Shown one piece after another: positions 46,871 to 64,000 of a stretch of DNA of 64,000 nucleotides. How positions within the stretch are numbered: the first letter of the stretch is position 1; every line of letters begins with the position of its first letter. Under the pieces are notes generated by a model that saw nothing but the letters and a program-made list of their open reading frames with translations, searched no databases and was not told the origin of the DNA. Origin of the DNA: Hormiphora californensis. Taxonomy: Eukaryota; Ctenophora; Tentaculata; Cydippida; Pleurobrachiidae. The stretch spans positions 2,936,391 through 3,000,390 of the forward strand of contig CM035362.1 in assembly GCA_020137815.1 (NCBI GenBank), in the 5' to 3' direction. A program made the translations under genes and the position numbers.

Positions 46871-48310
46871 ACTTATGTACTTCCTTGGGGTTGCCGGTAC
46901 GTGAGGACAGCGAGGAAGGAGGCAGAGACGAGAAGAGCGAGATGAGGAGAGGGAGAGAGAGCGAGAGGGAGAGAGGGAGAGAGAGGCGGGAGAGAGAGAG
47001 AGAGAGGAGATGGGGAAAAGAGAAGAGAGAGAAGCGAGAGAGAGAGAGAGAGATGGAAGAGGGAGAGAGAAGAGAGAAGAGAGAGGGAGGAGGGAAGGAG
47101 GAAAGAGAGGGCCGCAGGAGAGGCCAGAGAGAGAGAGAGAGAGAGATAGAGAATGAGAGAATGAGAGAGAATGAGAATGAGAAATGAGAATCCAGTGCTG
47201 CCTTGCAGGTGAGTCGTGTAAATTACCCTGTTATCGAAGATCCTAATGAGACGCACACTTTGAAATAACGCACGGCAGAAAACGTGGCATTGTTTTCAGC
47301 ACGTGCTAGCGCCCTGATTGGCCACGGTTGCGCGTCGTCTTACTGTATCTCCGTTTTCCCACTACAAGCGAACGTGATAGAAAGAGATCGAAATTCGACA
47401 TGACTGGGGGATGGAAGTGACAGGAAAACATTGATCACGGGGGAATATATAAAAACTAAAAAACAAGATTACTAAATCAGCATCATTCCGCTGTGACAAC
47501 AGATCTGGTAATATACTGGATATAACATGGTCAGCTCAGTTCTCAAAAATGCTAGCAACAAACTTATGTATACCAGAGAAATCCCCGAATTGAATATATT
47601 TTACATCACTCACATAAAGACATCATAATGCCAGCAGCTTGATTTATATACTAGCCGTTCTGCACACCATTATTATAGCCCACGCACGCACAAAGAGATC
47701 AGAGGCCCAAACGCTATCGCACATGCCCATAAAGACTGTTGAACAAGAGCTGATATATATGGAAGTATTTGACCTGAAGGCTTTCTATCCTAAGATTGGC
47801 TGAATTCTGAGAGAGAGATACTATTCCATTATATTATAGGGAAATGTATGTTCATGCTTATGCCTTCACAATCAAACTCTCTCTTCACTACAAGTTCAGC
47901 CTAGCTTCCCATATTATATTTGATATATGTATCATGCCAGTCTCGTTCCTTGCAGGTACAGGTATTGTATAACGGGGGGCCGTATTGAGTGTCTAGCATC
48001 GATCAGATATACTCTTACCCCAGGGAAGGGACATCAAAATGTGTCTCAATGTAACGCGGACACACACACTGTGTGTAAACTCGCAGTGGTATATTGTACT
48101 GCAGAGAGGGGAGAAGTATAACAAATGTATATTGTGGACAAAATGACGTCATAGGTATATATGGAGTTTAATAAAAACCCCAAAGGATTGTTTCTATAGC
48201 GAATATATATATTAAACGAACAGACACATAATCTTGTTAGCCACTGCATAACTGCACATGCGGGTGCATTACTTACTTCGCCATGTGTGTGATGAGTTGG
48301 AGCTGTTGTC

Positions 48311-55480
<7,170 letters not shown>

Positions 55481-55859
55481 CTGGGAAGGAATTACTAAGT
55501 TAGAGGTGGTTTGAAAGTGGTTATAGACGTGGTTTGTAGAAGTGGTTATGAAAGTGGTTAATATATGCATGGAAAGTTAGTAATTGGGCCAGGAAAAAGG
55601 AAATGAAAGAAGACGTGTGTTTGGGTGAGATTAATGTACGCATTAATAACCCGGGATGAGCTGTTCCCTGCTGCAGATGTCATATCCAGGATGATTTTGA
55701 TTATTGGGGAATAGAGTATCCGGATTATTCATTTGGTTACGAAGTCTATTATTGCTACGTATGCTTTCGCGGAGGGGTAATTCGTCACCAAATACAGATG
55801 GTAAACCTTCTAATGCAATTTTTTCCAGTCCTTGTTAATTTTATTCGAATTTATTAGGC

Positions 55860-56780
55860 GCCCCGGCTTTCGCTTTTTCTTCCCTTTTAAATTCCAACCC
55901 TCATCTTTTATTCCTATTTTTGTTTGCACCCCTTTCCGCTTTTCCCCCTTTTTTACCCCCTCCCCCTCTCTTTTCTTTCTCTATTTCTGTCTTGACTTCT
56001 CTCTTCTCTTCTCTCTCTCTTCTCTCTTCTCTCTCTCTTTTTTCTCTTCTCTTTCTTTCTCTTCTCTTCTCTTTCCTCTCTCTTTTTTCTTCTGTCTCTC
56101 TTCTCCCCTTCAACCGCGGGTAGGGGTTTGACCCCTCCAGACAGGTTAACCATTAATCAATCAGTATTTATTATATGAAGGTTAGCTTCAAAATCTTTCT
56201 TTTATGTGATTAAAAAATTGAATCCCTTTTTCACCCTTTTTCTCTCCTCCTCTCTCTCACCTTCCACCACTCTTTTTTTTTGGGGGGCCTATACTTTTCG
56301 ACTCCCCCAAACCCTCCCCCTAAAAACATGGTTTTGGTTAACGAAAAAATTTTCTTGGTTTTCCCGGAAAAGAACTAAGCTTTAAAGGGAACCCCGGGAC
56401 CAGCCGCAGAGTAAAATCTGACAGGAAATCTTTTTAAATGACCCGGGTTTGGAGCTTGCCAGCTCGACCCTTTTTCGCCCCCGCCCTTACAAATGTAAAG
56501 AAAGGGGTTAAAAATAAAAATTTTGGGGAGGGTGTTTTGGAGTAGAAGAAGGAAAAGGGGAGGTTTAAATTAAAAAGGTGTAAAAATATCCCAAAAAACT
56601 ATACAAGGAAAAAAGAGGAAGAGAAAGAAAAGGGGGGAAAGGGGAGAGAAGAGAGAAGAGAGAGAGAAGAGAGAGAGAGAGAAAGAGAGAGAGGAGGGGA
56701 GGGGAAAAAGGGGAAAAAGAAAGAGAGAGAGAGAAGAGAAGGGGAGAGGGAAAGATGAGGGAAAAGGGGGGGGGGGTACT
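55860..56780. other. Homopolymer-rich region of doubtful quality
   Basis: CT-rich then GA-rich sequence with many 4-9 base homopolymers, similar in texture to 28024-29900. It lies exactly where the missing RBFOX RNP2 exon would be expected. Confidence 0.5.
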
Positions 56781-57158
56781 AATTAAATTATGAGCCTGTT
56801 TCCTCCATACTCCCCAGTTGGGCACGCAAAAGGCTTAAAGGTACTCTCCTCCTTCCTCTCTCTTTCTATCTCTCCTACTTTCCTCAAGGTGCGACCACTC
56901 CTCTTTCTCGCATTCCCTCCTTCTACGTATCGCTCCGCCTCTACTCGATTATTCTCTCCTAAATGTATCTCTTTCTCTTCTCTCTCTCTCTCTTCTCTTC
57001 TCTCTTCTTTGCTTCTCTTCTCTCTCTTCTCTTTTCTCTCTCCCCCACTTACTCACTCTCCCTATCTCTGGTGAGGAACAGACAAACCCATATATTATGA
57101 TGAGGGGAGACCTTACATGCATGTCACATAGAAGAAGCACATAATCTAACGTGCGTGT

Positions 57159-57263
<105 letters not shown>

Positions 57264-57980
57264 GTATGTCGCGACATTATCCCGACATTATCTTCATAAT
57301 CTGTCATCGCTGCAGCATACAAATGGTCGCATTGCACAATACGAATAATTAATGCACAATGTGATACAAAAATATCACTCTGTACACACTTTCTTTGTCT
57401 CATTTCGACATTTCCTCTCTTTCTCTCTTTTTGTCTGCATTTCTCTATCTATTTTCAGTGATATGAGATTACAAAGTGTCACTCACTTCCTCGCCCAGAC
57501 AAAAACAACTTTTTTTCACACAATGTGCAAACATTGAGAGACACCCACACGCAGCAGTACCTAATGTATATCGGTACAAGACATGTGCTAAAAGTGCATT
57601 AGCAGGAATATTATATCTCTTTGATGTAACTGGTAGAGAAATGGAAACACATCGGGCAGTGGAGTGGCTCGTGCTTTTAGCAGATATTTAATAAAGCTAC
57701 TTCGTATTTCCCTCCCTGTAACTTTTCCTGGAATATTTCATCATCACTCATTTCAAGCAGACATGATTTAACGACAATCAGAAATATATTCGATCATTTT
57801 GCGTCATGAATAATACAGTCTGAGTTATCTCTTGGTTTTCCGGTTTCCTTTTTAATATTCTATCTCTCCTTCTCTCGCTCTCTTTCCTTATTTCTGTTTA
57901 TCCCTTTTATTTTGAGGTTGGCAAAGACGATCGCATTAAATAAAGGTGAATCCCTGGTGAATGCGTGCATAAATTATGAG

Positions 57981-57982
<2 letters not shown>

Positions 57983-58044
<62 letters not shown>
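57983..58044. repeat. (GA)n microsatellite
   Basis: A pure GA run of about 60 bp, 190 bp from the ALYREF-like exon that ends at 58234. Confidence 0.95.
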
Positions 58045-58046
<2 letters not shown>

Positions 58047-58233
58047 TCAGAGATAAAAGAAATAGAGATGATTGTGTCGCGAATAATCACTGTCTCTTTT
58101 CTCTCACACGCACAGGACAGTCAAATTTGAAGTACAGATTGCAAAGATAGCAGGCAAACAAAGATAAGAAAAGTAATAAACTTGAGGTCCTCAAGTTGAG
58201 GAGTAGAAAAGTTCCTAAGAAATTGCCACTTAC

Positions 58234-61200
58234 TCGGTTGTCACCGGAACGGAAAGTATTTTGTCGAACAGAATCCAAGATACTTTCCCTCAGGTTGCTA
58301 CTGACAAAGTTCCTCCTTCCACCTCTGGAGGAGGGAGAGAGGAATTTATTAACTTTTCATAGAAAGTCATAATTTCTGAACGTCACGTCAATAACTGACC
58401 TATCGGCTGTCGACTTAGTACAATTCTAGGTTATGTTACTAACCTGGCGCCACCTCGAGCTCCCCCAAATCCTCCCCTCATTGGTCGACCACCACTCAGC
58501 CTCTTTACAGGGCTGAACTTGCTATTAGCAGGGCCAGTTCGGGCAACGTTGCCACCACGACGTCCTGTTTTGGGGAAAACAAGGTTAGATCTCACATTGC
58601 CCCCAGGGCCTATTCCCTAATTAATTCCCTAAATACTGAAATTTGTCCAAAGTGAACTAAAAACACTCACCTCGTCCGGAAATACCACGTCCTCGTCCCC
58701 CTCCATTGTTGTTGTTATTGTTCCAGCGGGCTGCTTACCGGCGCTCTTGAAACTGTTAACATTGCCTCCCTTTCCTGTTGCTACCTGCTTTCCCTTTCCG
58801 CCTCGTCCAGTTGCTGCAGCACCCCCTGAAACATGGTAATGTTAGAGGTTGCTCTGACCACTTTTATAATGTGGGAGGGGTTGATGAAGACTGAAGAGAT
58901 TCAAAAGGATGGAAAAATAGGATGAATGTTCGTTTTTTAATATTTCAAATTGACTTTTGAGTTGGGTGTGGCGAGATTGTTGACCTAGACTTTGATGAAA
59001 AAAGAGAAAGAGAGAGGGAAAGAGAGAAAGAGAAACAACACCCTGTAGTAACTACACAGTGCCTGTAATTAACAAGGTGGCAATCTCATCAGAACAGAGG
59101 TGCACGTGCAGGCAGCTCAACTGAGAGCCAGAGTGAGAGGTATAACAGAGCATGGGAGGTTTAACAGAGAATGAGATGAGGAATGAGGAATGAGGATGGT
59201 ATAACAGAGAATGAGATAGGGATGGTATAACAGAGCTGGGGTATTGAGCGGTATTGAGACTGAATTGTCATTAGTTGAGGTATAACAAATGAATACCACT
59301 AAATCATAGTCATTAGTTATGTCAACAATTTCTCACCAGTCAACAAAACTACATTACCATTTACAATTAGCAAACAAAGTGGTAAGGTAGTTTAGGAAAT
59401 CTACACTATTGTTTATGGATTTGAGATCACACGATTTGTTCTTACCTTTGGAACCACCACGAGCACCACCTCGAGCACCACCACGGCCACCCTTTGCAGG
59501 GGCTCCTCCCTTCTTATTCTTCTTGTTATCCTTGATGATATCATCTGGTGGGATAATGGTGTTACCATGGGGCGTTACCATGGTTACCATGCTGTGAACA
59601 CGATGTGAATCGGTAAAATTTGTGAGGTGCATCAAGAAAGAGTCAAGAGATGACGTGTCAAGAGGAGGGGTGTGCGTGAGACAGTGTCAAAGTGCAGTTG
59701 TAAGGGTTTACACAGGGCGGGTTGGCTGCTATATAACTACAACGTTTATTGACTAGTGAGAGAACGATAAGTGCTAGGAATTTGGTGAAAGGGCGAGAGT
59801 TGTGATATAGAGACGGAAGTCGGAAAGGGCTAGAAATTTAGTGAAAATAAATGTGATAAATCAGAGTGTAACAGTAATTGTTAAATATCAGGGTGTTAGT
59901 GGGACAAACCTGTTAGATTTTATACTTTGTCTTTGCAGAAACGATGATTGATGTAAGGTGTAACAATAGGTCAGACGGATGCAGTCGAATTCCGTGATCC
60001 TGGAACCATGGATGGCCAGTTTTCGGTAACTAAATTCCCCGTGATCCTCGTTCTCGAATAAGGGCGGACTAGTTTCCAGTTGATAGGTTCCTCATGCATT
60101 CCAAAAGCAGGCTAGAGATAGTCATTGGCTGTGGAAGGTCCACTCCTAATTTGTGTAATTCCATTTTATCGGATCGATTGTCCAGATATTCAGAGCGTTG
60201 GAAGGAGATTTGCCGTTATCGCTTCAAGATCCTTTTTAAAACTTCGTGGCTAGACGATGCTTCTCAGTTGTACACGTTCCCAAGCAGATAATTCCGTACA
60301 ACAAACGTGGTGTGATGTCATCTGATTACTTCGGTGGCTCCTTACTCCAAGCTTCGGCTTTGACTTCATCATGGCACAAGTGCATGTTATGAGGTCACTC
60401 GTTTGAAGATGTACCAAGTTCTCGGAAAAACTATATTTATCTGAGGAGTATCCGATCAGGCTAGTTGTTAACTGTCTACACATTTTTAGGACTTTTAGCG
60501 ATGTTGAAGTTGTACATAGTTTTCCATCCTCAATTTGGTCCACAGTCCTCCGATGTTTTTCAGTCCGTTCCTTGGAATGTCTGTTTGTTGTGACTCTCTC
60601 TGCAGAAAGTTGTTCATTCTCTCTGTGCAGAACGTTGGTGTGTCGATAGACACGAGGCTGGTCATTTTAGAGAAGCAGCAGAACAAATTGCTAAGACTAT
60701 CTGTCATCACCTTGTTCCTGAAGTGTCTCCTGACATTACTCCATTAGTTAGTATTCACACATACACGGGTCTTTCAAGGATACCGCTTCTCCTCCTGGAG
60801 TGTAGAATGTTTAAGCAGTTGATATGCATCCTTTCCTCGCAGTTTACTTCTTTGGGCCAAAGACTTTGGCGATCCTTGCAGGTGATGTGTAAAGGAGTCT
60901 ACGGTATCCTTGCGTCCTGGATAGTATGTCCAAGCTATCGTTATACTCTACTTCGACCAGAGCACTGCCTCGGTTGGATATCATTATCAGGCAGCTTTCT
61001 TGAAGCAAGCGCTTTCGGCTTTTCAATATATATCCATTCTATATTGGACGAGTATACACAGAGAGCTGGTTTTGCTCTCTCTCTGTGCAGGATAGACACC
61101 TTGCAGTATGTACGACACAGAGTGTGTGTGTATAATGTCTAACCGTCTAGCCAACGATTATATACAGAGATAGCTCTCTCTTTTATTACACAACGGCCTG

Positions 61201-63478
61201 CTTGAACAAGCACCCCTTGAATAAGAGTCACACGTTAGTAAGGTTGAGGTGAGATAAAAAGTGAGAGAGAGAGGGAGGTGAGAGGTGTCCTGGAGAGGGC
61301 GGGGAACTATAATTGCACTTTGGTCACTGTAGAAAGATGAGATGATGAGGCGCACCCCAATAAGAGAGGAGACTTGCACGATGAAAACAGCACACGTTGG
61401 GAGAGACTTGAGAGAATAACCGGAAGAAGGCCCCAATTAAACACGCAGCCATGTTACACGCGAGTTGTACACCGGACCAGGGTTACCATGGTTACCATGG
61501 TTACCATAGTTAACAGGTCAGTTGTTACATTGTTACATTGATCTGGAAACATGTTATCTCCAAAGATGATCAACCAGTTTTAAAACCAGAAACTGTCCAA
61601 CGATTAAAATATGAGGAAGAATGGGCTGACAAAATACCGACTGCTCAATCCAATCAAAACTGAGGAAGGAACCCGTTGAAGATACATCTAAAGATTCCCT
61701 GCCTCTAGCTACTATCGTTCCACATAATTACAGCATTTACTTCCACTATTTACTCTCTGTGTGTGTGTATGTAATATACTGGCCATTTCAGAGCAATAAC
61801 TCCAATGTTACCAGACATAGACCACTGTGTGTATCGAATCTTAGCAGATCATATAGTCCAATGTTCTCCATCCTAGCTGATCATATTGAGTTCTCCACTG
61901 TATGGTTCAATGTTCTACAATCTCCGAGCTATCCCAGTGGTTCATGAAACTATTCATGTGAACACCAAGGACCGCTATGATTTTCTTTAATCATGCCAAA
62001 TTCAGTCCCAAGAACTCATTAAAATGAGAGAAGCAACTCCAAGAATTGTTGTCACCGCAAGGGGCAAGTTAAAATCAGAGCTACTCCAGTATCAGTTAGC
62101 GGACTACCAAAGACAAATCAGAGATAAATCCAACCAATATTTCCAGTTTTTTCTCCTGAAAGGAGCACCAAGGGTAAACCAGAGATAAATCCAACCAATA
62201 TTTCAAGTATTTTCTCCTGAAAGGAGCACCACGGGCAAACCAGATATAAATCCAACCAATATTTCCAGTATTTTCTCTACGTTCCAAGAAAGCTTTCAAC
62301 ATTCCAGAAGCTCTTTTCAAAAGGATCACCACTTCGTACCACCTGGCGTCAACTCTTTATTCTCACTATTATGCCAGGTTTCCTTTTTAGTGTAAGCTCA
62401 GCTTACACAGACCATTATGTCGATTGTTCTTCCCCAGAACTATTCTCCCTTCCTACGCCACTTCCCCTCTTTCTCTGTGTAATCCACCATTCCTTCCCCT
62501 CCGTGTAATCCTGTCTGAGTGTACAGATCCGTTTTCAAATCTCTCCCTTTTCATCCTCGGCTACCCCCTGATTGAATCACCGATGTAACCCAACCCACTA
62601 GACTAGCGGTCTCTGGCCACTGGAGGGTAGCCCTTTCTTCTCTTTAGTCCTATCTTATTTTAATAGACAGAATAGAATTCCAGGGTCCGGTTGCAGCTCC
62701 ATTTCGCAAATAATGAGACAGACGTTATGTGTGGGCTTTTTCATTATCGATGAAGCGATAAGGAGAAGTCTCGAGTGTTCGGTTCAGGAAAATGTATTGC
62801 GTCAATCTAGTAAGGAACCTGGAAAGAGATGCCAGCGGGGGAAAGAACCAAAAGAACCACTTCAAATTTAGTGAAACACATCATAATATTAGCTCTCACC
62901 AATTCCACCGAAATCCGATGAATCTCCAACGACAAAAACTGCTGTTTCCCCTCAACATCCCCTTTTCCCACTTTTCCACCTAGCCCAGCCGTCCAAGGAC
63001 CCCGGATTTAACCCCAGATTGAAGACCTCATTTGAACCCCAGGTAATTCATCCGAATACACCTCATTTGAACCCAAGGTAATTCATCCGAATACACCTCA
63101 TTTGAACCCCAGATTGAAGACCTTAGGTAATTCATCCGAATACACCTCATTTCAACCCCAGGTAACTCATCCGAATACACCTCATTTGAACCCCAGGCAA
63201 TTCATCCAAGGACACCTCATTTCAACCCTGGAACAAAGGGACTACAGTGACCAAAGTGCAAATGAAGAAGGGGGGCCATCTCTCTAATATCAACTCCCCT
63301 GAACAAAAAGAGTGCGGGGATTAGCATACAACTTACACAGACGAACAAGTGTATTTCATGCAAAATCTAAAAGAAGTCTTTTTTTTCTGGAAAATAAATC
63401 TTACCTGGCTAATTTGAGGATGATTGACTGTGATATATTCACTTACCGAGTGCCATGTTAATCTTGTTGCTGCTCATT
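58234..63478 (-). CDS. ALYREF-like mRNA export adaptor, N-terminal part (UAP56-binding motif plus RG-rich region)
   Basis: Exons 63478-63448, 59544-59446, 58825-58671, 58564-58444 and 58324-58234 join in frame to 166 residues, if one C is added in the CCC run near 58727. The start gives MSSNKINMALDDIIKDNKK, in which MALDDIIK is the UAP56/DDX39B-binding motif of ALYREF, UIF and related TREX adaptors. It is created exactly across the first splice junction. GGRGGARGGARGG, NNNNNGGGRGRG and MRGGFGGARGGARGGRR follow as RG-rich RNA-binding segments. The last exon ends SILDSVRQNTFRSGDNR at a GTAAGT donor in phase 0. ALYREF normally continues into an RRM; the next visible exon in phase (55480) encodes an RBFOX-type RRM half. 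It may be a separate gene lacking its 3' end here, or a composite gene. Confidence 0.75.
62106..62280. repeat. 60-bp tandem repeat, three units
   Basis: Units contain AGATAAATCCAACCAATATT and TTTTCTCCTGAAAGGAGCAC with few differences. Confidence 0.85.
63020..63230. repeat. Minisatellite of about 37 bp
   Basis: About six units contain CCTCATTTGAACCCCAGGTA and ATTCATCCGAATACA; one unit carries an extra AGATTGAAGACC. Confidence 0.9.
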
Positions 63479-64000
63479 TTGGAGGTTGGGTTGAAGCTAG
63501 ATATATGCACAGAGGGAGATGAGTTAGTTTGTTGGGGGAGATGGGGTATGTACAGAGGGAGATGAGTTAGTTTGATGGGGGAGATGGGGTAACTTGTAGG
63601 AAATAGGGAAAGAGGGTTTTGCAAGTTCAAAGTTGAGAAACAGGGAAAGAGGGTGTTGCAGTATAGGGGAGAGGGGGTTGGGAAATTTAGCATTATGGGG
63701 CAAGGCTAAAATAACATCTAGGATTGAGGAAGGAGGGAGAACACACTGGGAAGTATGAGGAGAGGAGGGGCTACAAACTTCAATCAATTAAACATCTCAA
63801 CGTGGTGTTTCGGAAAAATTGTGTATGTACGTAAGAAACAATGATTAAAACTTTGGCACACATCTTAACGGTGGAATATACATTTTACAGCCCCTATGTC
63901 TCTCTCTGGATAACTCTTGGTATAGTGGTTGATGTAAAACACACAGTGTGCTATTTAGGGCTGTTTCTAGACTGTACAATCTGGCGTGCCAAAGCAAAAA
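63479..64000. promoter_or_regulatory. Region upstream of the ALYREF-like start codon
   Basis: It should contain the 5' UTR and promoter on the minus strand. A direct repeat of GAGGGAGATGAGTTAGTTTG occurs twice near 63505-63575 and a GGGAAAGAGGGT repeat near 63605-63655. No clear core promoter element was identified. Confidence 0.4.

Larger units (their letters stand above)
34106..48310. other. 14-kb gene-poor interval
   Basis: Besides the repeats listed separately, I find no conserved coding exon here. ORFs at 42188-42613 (minus) and 45592-45867 (plus, cysteine-rich) have no recognisable similarity and no supporting splice structure. GA/CT microsatellites and remnants of several MITE families are scattered throughout. 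Confidence 0.55.
59545..63447. other. First intron of the ALYREF-like gene
   Basis: A 3.9-kb intron with no conserved ORF. It holds two minisatellites (62106-62280 and 63020-63230) and short GTTACCATG repeats near 59565 and 61480. Confidence 0.6.

Noticed and set aside
63020-63230. Regular repeat array that might suggest CRISPR-like structure
   Set aside because: Units are direct tandem copies without unique spacers, in an animal gene intron; an ordinary minisatellite.

Overview
The window is animal nuclear DNA: intron-containing genes with GT-AG junctions, very many (GA)n/(TC)n microsatellites and a dense load of short non-coding DNA transposons. All recognisable proteins are conserved metazoan ones (SMG9, RIDA, PABPN1, a secreted Ig plus C-type lectin protein, an SLC24-type exchanger, IPPK, RBFOX, an ALYREF-like export factor). 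Gene spacing, intron sizes (about 70 bp to 4 kb) and the loose similarity to vertebrate orthologues suggest an invertebrate, possibly an early-branching one such as a sponge; the species cannot be fixed from sequence alone. All exon models were read by eye from ORF conservation, splice consensus and phase.

Layout: SMG9 (minus, 0.5-2.7 kb) is divergent from RIDA (plus, 3.8-5.3 kb), followed closely by PABPN1 (plus, 5.6-10.0 kb). Next come the Ig/C-type-lectin gene (plus, 11.6-14.7 kb) and, tail to tail with it, an SLC24-type Na/Ca-K exchanger (minus, 16.1-27.7 kb, 5' end not found). A 100-N scaffold gap at 27.9 kb sits in poor-looking purine-rich sequence. IPPK (plus, 32.2-33.5 kb) is compact. 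From 33.5 to 48.3 kb I find no convincing gene, only repeats. RBFOX exons (minus, 48.3-55.5 kb) and ALYREF-like exons (minus, 58.2-63.5 kb) fill the right end. They are phase-compatible end to end, but the first half of the RRM is not visible.

The main interest is the mobile and structural DNA. (1) Two elements end in long G/C homopolymers and have clean 8-bp target duplications. (2) A ~109-bp terminal-inverted-repeat MITE is present as seven full copies plus one fragment. Each full copy carries two CCAAT boxes flanking a centre that is normally CACGTG, and three copies lie within 25 nt downstream of a splice donor. (3) There are several foldback elements, including a 1.47-kb near-perfect inverted repeat inside an exchanger intron. 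(4) Exon ends together with their splice sites are duplicated in tandem in several unrelated genes. Three single-base frame breaks, all explained by one missing base in a C or G run, look more like assembly error than gene decay.
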